A stretch of DNA of 18,398 bases from CALWZE01 sp036644375. GTDB lineage: Bacteria > Bacillota > Clostridia > Oscillospirales > Ruminococcaceae. Positions within the stretch are counted from its first letter, which is position 1; every line of letters starts with the position of its first letter. The DNA lies in the NCBI GenBank assembly GCA_036644375.1, contig JAVXQD010000042.1, forward strand, positions 1 through 18,398. The letters are read 5' to 3'. The translations under genes were made by a program, and so were the position numbers. The notes under the pieces are model-generated. The model made no database searches, was not told the DNA's origin, and worked only from the letters and a program-made list of their open reading frames with translations. Below are positions 1 to 7,607 of the stretch, piece by piece.

Positions 1-1
1 G

Positions 2-190
2 GAGGTGCAAAAGGCCTTTGACAAGAAAAAAGGCGGGGGCGCGTACGCGTTTAACGACTTGATGAACGCACTGGGTAATATAGGCGAGCCAATGCTTGAT
101 ATGACGATGTTTCAAGGCGTAAATAACCTTAAAACAATAAGCAGACAAATAAAAACGGAGTGTTCTTATAAGGAAACTGAATTCCTATAA
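2..190 (+). CDS. 3' end of unrecognised protein (partial)
   Basis: This reading frame is open from the left edge of the window to a TAA at 188-190, giving about 62 residues, so it is probably the C-terminus of a longer gene. A GTG at 5 could act as a start but has no ribosome binding site that can be seen here. The fragment is lysine- and glycine-rich at first (KKKGGG), then has a hydrophobic stretch with GEPMLDMTMF. I do not recognise the family. The codons at 2-85 are richer in G+C than those of most genes in the window. The last 12 codons lie inside the long hairpin at 156-200 that terminates the converging tRNA-Pro transcript. Either the gene truly ends within that hairpin or its normal stop has been lost. 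Confidence 0.4.
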   Translation, partial: EVQKAFDKKKGGGAYAFNDLMNALGNIGEPMLDMTMFQGVNNLKTISRQIKTECSYKETEFL

Positions 191-200
191 GAACACTCCG
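147..200 (-). terminator. Rho-independent terminator of tRNA-Pro
   Basis: Positions 156-200 form a nearly perfect hairpin of 19 base pairs with one bulged base and a loop of about six. Read on the minus strand it is followed by TTTTTATTT (155-147), and it begins two bases after the encoded CCA of the tRNA. On the plus strand it is not followed by a T run, which gives the orientation. Confidence 0.85.
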
Positions 201-202
201 AC

Positions 203-279
203 TGGTCGGGGCGACAGGATTCGAACCTGCGGCATCCTGCTCCCAAAGCAGGCGCGCTACCAAGCTGCGCTACGCCCCG
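203..279 (-). tRNA. tRNA-Pro (anticodon UGG)
   Basis: The minus strand folds as a standard 77-base cloverleaf. The acceptor CGGGGCG pairs with CGCCCCG, followed by discriminator A and an encoded CCA. The anticodon loop is TTTGGGA, giving anticodon UGG for proline. The T loop is TTCGAAT. The gene stands alone, with its own promoter 12 bases upstream and its own terminator directly downstream. Confidence 0.97.
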
Positions 280-291
280 ATGACGAGCAAT

Positions 292-320
292 ATTGTAACA
301 CACTTTCAAGAACATGACAA
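292..320 (-). promoter_or_regulatory. Sigma-A promoter of tRNA-Pro
   Basis: On the minus strand a -35 box TTGTCA (320-315) and a -10 box TACAAT (297-292) are separated by exactly 17 bases. Transcription would start about 5 bases before the tRNA. It lies between the terminator of the upstream DUF4349 gene and the tRNA, so the tRNA is an independent transcription unit. Confidence 0.85.
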
Positions 321-329
321 TAGCGCTTT

Positions 330-373
330 TAAAAAAAGAGGGCTTGAGATTAAAACGACCTCTCAAACCCTCT
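330..373 (-). terminator. Rho-independent terminator of the DUF4349 gene
   Basis: A 13-base-pair stem (AGAGGG..GAGA with TCTC..CCCTCT, 337-373) is followed on the minus strand by seven T. The one mismatch on the plus strand becomes a G-U pair in the minus-strand RNA, which supports the minus orientation. It lies about 45 bases after the stop codon of the lipoprotein gene. Confidence 0.85.
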
Positions 374-417
374 TGAATAATGAAATAACCAAAGCTTCGC
401 GTAATTGCAATCAAATG

Positions 418-1359
418 CTAATTTTTAGCGTCAGACTTATTTTCCGTATCGGATTTTTTGGTTGTGTTTTTTGATTTGCGAATGCGGATTGCTTTTCTGA
501 CAGCGAGTAAAACTATAACCGCCAAAATAAGATAAGGTAATGCATAGACCATGATTATTACAAAGTTTTGCAGGAATGCCCACACTGAGCGCAATGACCC
601 GATTACCGCAGACCCGAAACGAGAACCGAAAGTATCTGCGTTGACGGATAGGTTATCAACCTCGCCGAGACGAATGGTGACAGTGCAGAAAGAAACGAGA
701 TTTTCATACGTATTAAGCTCGGTTGTGTAGCTCTCGATTTGATATCGGACATTTGACAGATGCTCCTCAAGCCGTATTAAATCGTCGATGGTTGTTGCCT
801 GATCGAGCATTTCAAGAATTCTTGCTTCCTGAGCTTTCAGAGAGTTGAGACGAGCCTCGGTGTCGATATACTGTGAGGTGATATCCTCAGAGCTGCTTGA
901 GGTGCTCGTTACATTTCCGAATGTCGAACCCATTGTAAGGAACCGGCTGTATTTGTCCGATGGTACACGGATTGTCAGCTCACAATGGCGGGAGTCATAA
1001 TGATTGCCGTCGTACTTAAATCCGCCATAGGAATATTCGTTTGACACGTACCCGCCAAGCTCATTGACCGAAGAGATTATTGATGCATAACTCTTATCAA
1101 AATCAAGGGCTTCAATTTCGAGAGTGGCTCGATAAATAACCTTCAGACCGAATTCGGATTTGATATCGGGATTAGCGGTGACGAGAGCTTTCTCGTCCAT
1201 TCCGCCGGCACTTTCCGGTGACGGCGCACTTTGCGGTGATTCGGGTACCGAGATGTCATTTGCAGATGATGATTCACCATGTGAGGATTTTGCACCGCAT
1301 GCTGTAAATAGGGAAAGAATCATAAATAAAGCGATTATTATGCCAAAAGTTTTTTTCAT
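418..1359 (-). CDS. DUF4349 domain lipoprotein
   Basis: This is a predicted membrane-anchored lipoprotein of 313 residues of the DUF4349 family, whose biochemical role is unknown. Residues 1-20 are a signal peptide and the lipobox LFTAC puts the lipidated cysteine at 21. A Ser/Pro-rich linker follows (about 25-55). The DUF4349 core covers about 70-290 and begins with IYRATLEIEA. A charged helical stretch at about 162-218 looks like a coiled coil. A transmembrane helix lies at about 264-287, followed by a basic tail with many K, R, S and N. The protein therefore appears anchored at both ends, as is usual for the family. AGGAGG at 1368-1373 supports the ATG at 1359. A TATAAT at 1433-1438 (minus) may be the -10 box, but no good -35 accompanies it. 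The transcript ends at the hairpin at 330-373. Confidence 0.9.
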   Translation of the reverse strand: MKKTFGIIIALFMILSLFTACGAKSSHGESSSANDISVPESPQSAPSPESAGGMDEKALVTANPDIKSEFGLKVIYRATLEIEALDFDKSYASIISSVNELGGYVSNEYSYGGFKYDGNHYDSRHCELTIRVPSDKYSRFLTMGSTFGNVTSTSSSSEDITSQYIDTEARLNSLKAQEARILEMLDQATTIDDLIRLEEHLSNVRYQIESYTTELNTYENLVSFCTVTIRLGEVDNLSVNADTFGSRFGSAVIGSLRSVWAFLQNFVIIMVYALPYLILAVIVLLAVRKAIRIRKSKNTTKKSDTENKSDAKN

Positions 1360-1480
1360 AAATATTTCCTCCTGTATTTAATAAGTGGGGCAATATTCGT
1401 GGTTTGTTGCTTTAAAAGACAGATGTTATCCCATTATAATTAAGGTGAATTCGACAGGTGTATTTTGTTGAATTAATTCG

Positions 1481-1509
1481 TTGACAAAGATGAATCGCTA
1501 TGGTACTAT
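1481..1509 (+). promoter_or_regulatory. Sigma-A promoter of the tRNA-Thr/tRNA-Tyr operon
   Basis: A perfect -35 box TTGACA (1481-1486) and a -10 box TACTAT (1504-1509) are separated by 17 bases, with the tRNA-Thr starting 17 bases after the -10 box. This is the strongest-looking promoter near the two tRNAs and presumably drives both. Confidence 0.88.
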
Positions 1510-1526
1510 GTATAAGCAACAAAAAT

Positions 1527-1602
1527 GCTGGTGTAGCTCAGCCGGTAGAGCAGCTGATTTGTAATCAGCAGGTCGGGGGTTCGAATCCGTCCACCAGCTC
1601 CA
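1527..1602 (+). tRNA. tRNA-Thr (anticodon UGU)
   Basis: A 76-base cloverleaf: acceptor GCTGGTG with CACCAGC, discriminator T and an encoded CCA. The anticodon stem GCTGA/TCAGC encloses the loop TTTGTAA, giving UGU for threonine. The T loop is TTCGAAT. It is followed by tRNA-Tyr 61 bases downstream. Confidence 0.97.
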
Positions 1603-1638
1603 ATTTTTTAATATTGAAATAATTCATCATACAAAATG

Positions 1639-1654
1639 AACAGCTTCGGCTGTT
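1639..1654 (+). other. Small UUCG hairpin between two tRNAs
   Basis: AACAGC and GCTGTT enclose the loop TTCG, closed by a C-G pair, which is an unusually stable tetraloop. It is followed by TTATATATAT rather than a clean T run. It may be a processing signal or a partial terminator between the two tRNAs. The function is inferred. Confidence 0.45.
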
Positions 1655-1663
1655 TATATATAT

Positions 1664-1748
1664 GGGAGTGTACCCAAGTGGCCAAAGGGGGCAGACTGTA
1701 AATCTGTTGTCTCAGACTTCGATGGTTCAAATCCATCCGCTCCCACCA
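1664..1748 (+). tRNA. tRNA-Tyr (anticodon GUA)
   Basis: An 85-base class II tRNA with a long variable arm. The acceptor GGGAGTG pairs with CGCTCCC (one G-U pair), followed by A and an encoded CCA. The anticodon loop CTGTAAA gives GUA for tyrosine. The T loop is TTCAAAT. The terminator follows 22 bases later. Confidence 0.96.
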
Positions 1749-1769
1749 TGTTGCAATGTGCAGCATAAT

Positions 1770-1802
1770 AAAAAAAACACACTCATCGGAGTGTGTTTTT
1801 TT
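1770..1802. terminator. Bidirectional terminator between tRNA-Tyr and the adhesin gene
   Basis: ACACACTC and GAGTGTGT form a stem with loop ATCG, flanked by an A run on the left and a T run on the right, so it works on both strands. It ends the tRNA operon from the left. It also lies 13 bases beyond the stop codon of the large minus-strand gene. Confidence 0.9.
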
Positions 1803-1814
1803 GTGTTCCGTATT

Positions 1815-4800
1815 TTATTTCTTTTTGCGCTTCAGATATATTATCGCGGCGATAAATGTAAGCAGTGATATCAGGAAAGTGAAAATCCATAATGCCGTAT
1901 AGCTGTTATCTCCGGTTTGCGGAGAACCGAACCTTGAGCTTGAGCTGTTTGGCACAGACGATGAGACTCCTGGCAGAGTGGAGGCCGCGCCCCCTGAAAG
2001 GGTGGGCGGTGGAACGTTGACGATTGTCACAACCGGAGGGGTATTGCTTTTGATATTTGCGTCGCCGTTCACGCTTGTAATTGCCGCAGCGGCTGCGTAA
2101 GAAGCATTTCCTGCAAGACCCGAGGGCACCAGTGCACTGAAGGTGACAGCAGAGCTGCCTACTGCTGTGCCGCTGCCGACAGGAGAAACAGCGGGTATAT
2201 TCCACGAAACATCACTTCCGCTGCGATTTGAACCGTTATTGTTCACCGACTTAACCGCAAGTCCGGAAGGAATGTTGCTTTGCAGCTGAACATCGGATAT
2301 GGGAACGGGATTGGGGTTACTGACGGTGATGGTATAAGTCAGTATGTCTCCGGGGAAGGCTACCGTGCGGCTCACGCTCATCGAGACGGATGGAGGGATT
2401 ACTGCAGGAAGCGTTATATCGGCGGGCTGTGAGACCACTGTCATCGAGGCATCGCCGTTAACTGACAATTCCGCAAGATTGCTTATTGTCACAACGGAAC
2501 TTTGCGGGCTTGCAGACACCGTTGCAGTGAATGAAAGCACTGTACTGCTGTTTGCTGCAATAGACGCGAGCTGCCATGTAATTGTTCCCGAAGTATTTAT
2601 ACCGCTGTTGCCGATAGTGGCTGCGGACAGCCCCGCAGGAAGTGTGTCGGTTACGGCTATGCCATACACAGGGACACTGTTGCTGTTTGTGACGGTGATT
2701 GTGTATGTTACCGTATCTCCGATTTGCACATCTGTTTTATCGGCAATTTTTGTTATTGAGAGTTTTGCAAGCGGCACAACCACAGTTTTGACATTTCCCG
2801 ATTTTGCGGCAAGAGAGGCATCACCACCCACACTGTCCACTGTGGCGGCATTATCATAGGTTGCTCCGGCCGTGAGAGCGGGCGGCACAGTAGTTTCGAA
2901 CGAGACGGTTTCACTGCCGCTCGGCGCAACAGAAGCGATTGTCCAGGCAATTACACCGGAGCTGTTGACTCCGCCATTGCTTATTGTGCCGACATTTAAT
3001 CCATCGGGAACCTTGTCGCTCACAGAGACATCTTTTATCGGGGTTGCGTTGGGGTTGGTCACTGTGATGGTATATGTAATTTTTTCTCCGGGCAGAGGGT
3101 TGACATTTCCGGACGCAGGCGTCGCTATTATCTGAATTGTCGGAGCAACAGGTGCGTTATAGGTGCTTGTAACTTCGCCGGAGATTGATGCTTTGGAAGT
3201 ATCCTTGCTGACTGACGCTATTTGTGCTGTATTTTTATATACGCATTTATCGGCAGCGTCGGCGGGCACGGTGGCGGTAAATGAAACAGATGCAGTTCCG
3301 TCCGCGCCGTTCGCTTTTGCGGGAACAGATGGAATTGTCCATGTGATTATCCCCGCGCTGTTCACACCGCCGTTGTTGATGGTATCTGCAACCAGACCGA
3401 CAGGAACTGTGTCGGTGACCAAAACGTCACTGAGAGGGGTCAAATTTGAGTTGGAAACGGTTATGGTGTAGGTGAGCTTATCTCCGGGAAGAATCGATAC
3501 CTTGTCAACCGTCTTTGTGATGGTGGGCGTCGTAATTGCCGCTACGCTTGTATCTGCGGAATTTGAGGTGCTTGTCAAGCCGGAGCTTGTGTTGCCATTA
3601 ACACTTATTACAGATGCCGTGTTGCTATAAGCTGCGCCCGAGGTCAGATTCGCAGGAACTATGGCCGAAAAGGCTATATCCATGCTGCTGTTTGCCGGTA
3701 CAGACGCAAGCGTCCAATTGATGGTTCCGGAAGAGATTGTACCGCCGCCCATGTTGCTGCTGTCCGCCGTCAAATCTTTGGGCAGAATGTCACAGACAGC
3801 AATATTTTTAAGCTCAAATGCATTTGGATTGGACACAGTGACGGTGTAGTCAATCTTGCCGCCGGGCAAGGCACTTGCCGTGGCTTTTTTGACGATTGTC
3901 GGAGCTTGAATACGCAGAGAATTTGTAACCGTGGCAGCAGCGCTGCCGCTTGAATCAAAAGTGATTAAACATGCGGAATTGGAGCTGCCGCCGTATACCG
4001 GCGCACTGTATTCGGTTACATCCGCTTGTTTGATGTAATATGACACGGGACTGCCGCTGTGATATAGCGGCAAATTGCTCCACGTAACAGATCCGTTAGA
4101 AACCACTTTGGATGGGTTGGCACCGGTTAGAACAGACGAGGTGATGTCGGTTGAACCCGACTTTGCAGCCAAGGTTAAATCTGTGGTTGTCGGGCGCAAC
4201 CCGGCAGCGTTATCGAAATCATCCCATACGGTGCTGAGTGTCAGACTGCCAAATGCCGATACAGCTGTTGTGACTGTGTTGGAGTTTATGCTGCTTTGTG
4301 ATTTTCCGTCTATAGCCGTTATGCTTGCGGCTCTGGAATAAGTCTGATTTTGAGTTAAACCGCTCGGAATTGAGGCAGCAAATTTGACTTCTTCAACTCG
4401 ATAAGGACCGATGTGGGGAATTGTGCTTTTATCGGAATCCGACGAAGTTAGCCCGGAGGGCAGGGTGCTGTCCACTGTGACGTTTTTAAACTCGGTTCCG
4501 GTCGGATTCATGACATACATCGTATAATTCAGTGGGTCGCCCGGAAGTGCCGAAAGCTTATCCACGGAGGCTGTTATTGTGGGTTGGTTAGGCGCGGAAA
4601 CTCGCGTTGTGACAGAGTTGGAGACGGTACGTGTACCATCAGCGGTGAGTACGGCGCTGTTGGTAAAAACTGTGCCGAGCGTGGCTGTGGAGGGGACTTT
4701 TGCGTTAACTGTCAGAACAACCGAGCTGTTAGCGGCAAAATCGTTCAAATTCCACGTCAGTACCCCGCCGCCGCTGTCGGTTCCGCCATGGTCTGTGCCG

Positions 4801-7208
4801 ACAAAGGTAAGACCTGCGGGCAAGGTGTCGGTTATCACGGCGCTTTTGATTGTGACACCCGAGTTGTTCGAAACGGGAATCCGATAGGTTATATCTGTTT
4901 CCACACCCTGAGGAACCGCTTCTTTGTCTACTCCGAGAGTAATTTGATTTTGTGCCGACAGCACAAATTTTCCGTTGTTTCCGAGCGCGACGGTCATAAG
5001 CCCGCCGGTGAACATCGGTGAGTAGTATGCGGCAGAGGTTCCCGTTGTATTGGCGGATTTGTTTCTTGTGCTTGCAGCAGTATCATAGCTTGCCTGTTTA
5101 GAGGCAAAAGCCGCGCCTTGAGCGGCAGTCGGTGTGACAGAACCGCTTTTAGCAAGAGAACAATCGCTCATGGAGCCGTTCATTGCAGGGGTCTTTGAAC
5201 AGGATGGCAGCAGTGTGCCGATTTGATCTGCCGAATATGTCGCAGGAGCGGCTGCGGTCATTGCCGAGGTTACATAAACATTTGTAAGCGGGGTGCCGTC
5301 GTGAACAGAGCTTGTGATTACAGCTCCCGTATAGTAAGGGTTCGAGGCGGATGCGGTTATTGTGCCTGATGTCAGCACTTTTCCGACCGTTGTCGGGATG
5401 CCCTTATCAACATGATAGTAAAATGGATTGTCAATTGTCGGTATAAATTTTGCATATGACGGTTTTGCACTATTGGAAAATGCATTGAGATAATAGGGTG
5501 ACCCAAGAGCTTTGTTTCCGTCCTGTACAGCCTGTGTCAGACCGACTTGATATACCGCGCGAATAGGCAGAGCGGAATTGTAGCCCAATGCCGCGTTTTT
5601 TTCATCCTTGAATTTATATAGAGGTAAAAGATTATCCGGAATATTCCAGATAACGGTTTTTGCAGAGCTGTCATATGTGATCGAGAGCAGGGGAAGCTCA
5701 GAATATGTATATGTGCTTGTTGAGCCGGTAACCGACGGAGCCTGTGCCATGTAATTAGCGCCATTGTACTGCACAATCGGGGCTGATTTCATTTCGACAG
5801 ATTGGTCAAGTGTATCGGTGAACACAACTGCCTGCCCTCCGTTTGCAGTTGAAGAAACGGGCGAGGCAACAGCCGAGGTGGCTACTTTAACTTCAGATGC
5901 AAGTGCGTCAAACGCCACCTGCAGTTCATCCGCCGCTGTGGCAAAGTAACAATATTTATCAGCGTATACGAAATCTGTGGAATAGCTCTCAAATCCGGGT
6001 TTGGCGTTTGCGGCTTTAATCAGCTCATTCTTTACATCAACGGCTTTTATATTGACACTTGAATCTGTTGCGTTTGCCACACAAGAGGGTTTAAGCAGTG
6101 CCTGTGCAAGCGCATCAGAGGGTGAAGATGAAACCTTGCTTTCATCTATTCCGAGTCCGATGTTGAAGAAATTTGCATGTGTTGGCTTGCCATTGTTGTA
6201 TTTTGTATAAGCCGTATCAATGAGGCTTTTTTGATACATGGCGGTCAAAATGGTCAAGGCAGTGAGCTTAGGAACATCTTCCTTATAGACTTCCCTGTTT
6301 GTTTTGTTGGCGAGCGCAGCTTGGTCGCCGTTCCAGTCATTGCTTGCAGCCGATGTAGCGCCGTCGGTTAAAAGCAAAACGAAGGGCTGCCGTGTGCCGC
6401 CGGCTGCGAAATCCTGCTTGGCAATATCGGTGCAGAGCACATTTGCGCCGAATTGAATTCCATCCTGTGCGTTTGTGCCGCCATCGACAGCAACAACGTT
6501 ACCGGGGGACAATACACCATTGGCTGTTGAGATTTTTTCAGTTGAATAGGTCAGATAAGAATCTGCAACTGCATAGGCGGAGAGGGGCATCAGTGTTGTC
6601 GATGCATTTGTCCATTTGACAGAGCCTTTGCTTGCAGGTAAAGCAGTAAAGGTTGTTACGGCAACTCGGTTTTGGGGGTTAGCATTCATGATTACCTTGA
6701 TTGCCTTGTTTGCCGCTTCGACCATCGCCTCTGTGCGAGTTATCATATCTTTGTTCGGCCTGTTGCGGTCTTTCGGTATACTATTTAATTCCATCGAATA
6801 CGTGACATCGAGTATAAGAACAACATCTGCGGCGACCGCACTGGTGGCGGTCGAGGTTGTTGTGATATACTGCTGCGCAAGTGCAGAGAGCATGACGTTA
6901 AAATTGCCATTTTCGGGTGCGGGTATCAAAGCTTCACCGCCGCTGCCAAAAAACGCCCCGTCAGAGACCGATTTATCTGTCCACACCTTGCCGTCCTCGG
7001 ATGCGGACGCGAATTTTGAAAGAGTACCCGCCGAATTTTTCGAAACCGTATAGGTGCAGGGGTCGGCGGTCATATCAACAGTATATCCGTTTATCGGCTC
7101 GGGTGCGATTGCGGCGGATAAACAGGAAAACGGCTGCGCCAATATTAAAACAAGCACGACAAATACAGTCATATACCTGATTTTTCTTAAACCCTTAGGC
7201 TTTTTCAT
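1815..7208 (-). CDS. Giant vWA/DUF11-repeat cell-wall adhesin with SPQTG sortase signal
   Basis: A secreted, wall-anchored protein of 1797 residues, probably an adhesin. Residues 1 to about 35 are a signal peptide (basic start, hydrophobic core, AIA before Pro36). A von Willebrand A domain covers about 125-440 with all MIDAS positions: D134-x-T136-x-S138, T245 and D282 (LLLTDG). Residues 440-760 are not assigned. Seven DUF11 repeats follow, with cores near residues 781, 896, 1121, 1248, 1380, 1503 and 1623, each with a 'TYTITVSNPN' strand and a 'DTLPAGL' turn. One Cna-B domain (about 983-1096, VWDDFDN..GLRP) sits between repeats 2 and 3. The C-terminus has S1762-P-Q-T-G, a hydrophobic helix (1772-1791) and KRKKK, a sortase signal with Ser where Leu is usual. 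AAGGAG at 7218-7223 supports the ATG. Expression is predicted to be controlled by the c-di-GMP riboswitch in the leader. The adhesion role and its ligand are inferred. Confidence 0.93.
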   Translation of the reverse strand: MKKPKGLRKIRYMTVFVVLVLILAQPFSCLSAAIAPEPINGYTVDMTADPCTYTVSKNSAGTLSKFASASEDGKVWTDKSVSDGAFFGSGGEALIPAPENGNFNVMLSALAQQYITTTSTATSAVAADVVLILDVTYSMELNSIPKDRNRPNKDMITRTEAMVEAANKAIKVIMNANPQNRVAVTTFTALPASKGSVKWTNASTTLMPLSAYAVADSYLTYSTEKISTANGVLSPGNVVAVDGGTNAQDGIQFGANVLCTDIAKQDFAAGGTRQPFVLLLTDGATSAASNDWNGDQAALANKTNREVYKEDVPKLTALTILTAMYQKSLIDTAYTKYNNGKPTHANFFNIGLGIDESKVSSSPSDALAQALLKPSCVANATDSSVNIKAVDVKNELIKAANAKPGFESYSTDFVYADKYCYFATAADELQVAFDALASEVKVATSAVASPVSSTANGGQAVVFTDTLDQSVEMKSAPIVQYNGANYMAQAPSVTGSTSTYTYSELPLLSITYDSSAKTVIWNIPDNLLPLYKFKDEKNAALGYNSALPIRAVYQVGLTQAVQDGNKALGSPYYLNAFSNSAKPSYAKFIPTIDNPFYYHVDKGIPTTVGKVLTSGTITASASNPYYTGAVITSSVHDGTPLTNVYVTSAMTAAAPATYSADQIGTLLPSCSKTPAMNGSMSDCSLAKSGSVTPTAAQGAAFASKQASYDTAASTRNKSANTTGTSAAYYSPMFTGGLMTVALGNNGKFVLSAQNQITLGVDKEAVPQGVETDITYRIPVSNNSGVTIKSAVITDTLPAGLTFVGTDHGGTDSGGGVLTWNLNDFAANSSVVLTVNAKVPSTATLGTVFTNSAVLTADGTRTVSNSVTTRVSAPNQPTITASVDKLSALPGDPLNYTMYVMNPTGTEFKNVTVDSTLPSGLTSSDSDKSTIPHIGPYRVEEVKFAASIPSGLTQNQTYSRAASITAIDGKSQSSINSNTVTTAVSAFGSLTLSTVWDDFDNAAGLRPTTTDLTLAAKSGSTDITSSVLTGANPSKVVSNGSVTWSNLPLYHSGSPVSYYIKQADVTEYSAPVYGGSSNSACLITFDSSGSAAATVTNSLRIQAPTIVKKATASALPGGKIDYTVTVSNPNAFELKNIAVCDILPKDLTADSSNMGGGTISSGTINWTLASVPANSSMDIAFSAIVPANLTSGAAYSNTASVISVNGNTSSGLTSTSNSADTSVAAITTPTITKTVDKVSILPGDKLTYTITVSNSNLTPLSDVLVTDTVPVGLVADTINNGGVNSAGIITWTIPSVPAKANGADGTASVSFTATVPADAADKCVYKNTAQIASVSKDTSKASISGEVTSTYNAPVAPTIQIIATPASGNVNPLPGEKITYTITVTNPNATPIKDVSVSDKVPDGLNVGTISNGGVNSSGVIAWTIASVAPSGSETVSFETTVPPALTAGATYDNAATVDSVGGDASLAAKSGNVKTVVVPLAKLSITKIADKTDVQIGDTVTYTITVTNSNSVPVYGIAVTDTLPAGLSAATIGNSGINTSGTITWQLASIAANSSTVLSFTATVSASPQSSVVTISNLAELSVNGDASMTVVSQPADITLPAVIPPSVSMSVSRTVAFPGDILTYTITVSNPNPVPISDVQLQSNIPSGLAVKSVNNNGSNRSGSDVSWNIPAVSPVGSGTAVGSSAVTFSALVPSGLAGNASYAAAAAITSVNGDANIKSNTPPVVTIVNVPPPTLSGGAASTLPGVSSSVPNSSSSRFGSPQTGDNSYTALWIFTFLISLLTFIAAIIYLKRKKK

Positions 7209-7286
7209 GATTGTAAACTCCTTATTGATTGTGCAAGTATAATATGGAATCGGGCAAAATCATTGTCCGTTTGATATGCTTTTTGA

Positions 7287-7318
7287 GAAAAATAAAAGCC
7301 GCCAAAAAGCTTGGCGGC
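7287..7318 (-). terminator. Intrinsic terminator of the c-di-GMP riboswitch
   Basis: On the minus strand GCCGCCAA and TTGGCGGC form an 8-base-pair stem (7318-7298), followed by TTTTATTTTT. It lies 14 bases after the aptamer and 79 bases before the adhesin start codon, so it can stop transcription before the gene. This is the expected expression platform. The palindrome AAGCTT in its loop and 3' arm (7307-7312) also occurs at the 3' edge of the aptamer (7330-7335) and may allow switching. Confidence 0.85.
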
Positions 7319-7331
7319 AGGGAAATGTAAA

Positions 7332-7406
7332 GCTTGCAACTGGCTGCCAAGTACGAAACGTAGGCCCTGTAGTTTTGCGCCGCTGATTTTCATCAGGTTT
7401 GCTAAT
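7332..7406 (-). promoter_or_regulatory. Cyclic di-GMP-I (GEMM) riboswitch aptamer
   Basis: The minus-strand RNA has the hallmarks of the GEMM-I class. GCAAACC is followed by a hairpin with a GAAA tetraloop (CTGAT-GAAA-ATCAG). Then come CGCAAA, the joining segment ACTACAGGGCCTA, a second hairpin, and GGCAGCCAGTTGC, whose TTGC closes the basal helix with GCAA. In known GEMM-I structures the GAAA loop docks into the second helix and c-di-GMP sits at the junction. One deviation is GGCGCAAA where GACGCAAA is common. It lies at the start of the adhesin transcript, directly before a terminator. Whether ligand turns the gene on or off cannot be read reliably from the sequence. Confidence 0.88.
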
Positions 7407-7424
7407 ATTATATAAACTGTAATT

Positions 7425-7453
7425 ATTATATACTTTCAACATAAATTTTGCAA
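7425..7453 (-). promoter_or_regulatory. Sigma-A promoter of the riboswitch-adhesin transcript
   Basis: On the minus strand a -35 box TTGCAA (7453-7448) and a perfect -10 box TATAAT (7430-7425) are 17 bases apart. The predicted start near 7418 is about 12 bases before the aptamer, leaving a leader of about 210 bases before the ATG. Confidence 0.8.
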
Positions 7454-7607
7454 GTTAAATAAATATTGTATCAAATTTGTAATAAATGCGGCTCGGTGTT
7501 GTAGAGAAGCAGGCAAGCACGCAGCTGTCTGTTTGTCCGACCTGAATTAAATTCCATTTATATGCCAACACTTATGTCATCTTCCCAACATATTTGAGGT
7601 AAATAAA

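Noticed and set aside
166..414. Minus-strand frame of 82 codons across the tRNA-Pro
   Set aside because: It runs through the terminator, promoter and tRNA, all well supported, and has no plausible product.
1433..1438. TATAAT on the minus strand as promoter of the DUF4349 gene
   Set aside because: The best sequence at -35 spacing matches the consensus at only three of six positions, so it is mentioned but not listed as a promoter.
1906..5021. Many open frames of 60-170 codons on the plus strand and in other frames across 1906-7180
   Set aside because: They are shadows of the 1797-codon minus-strand adhesin, whose repeats, signal peptide and sorting signal are coherent. None has a convincing ribosome binding site or a recognisable product.
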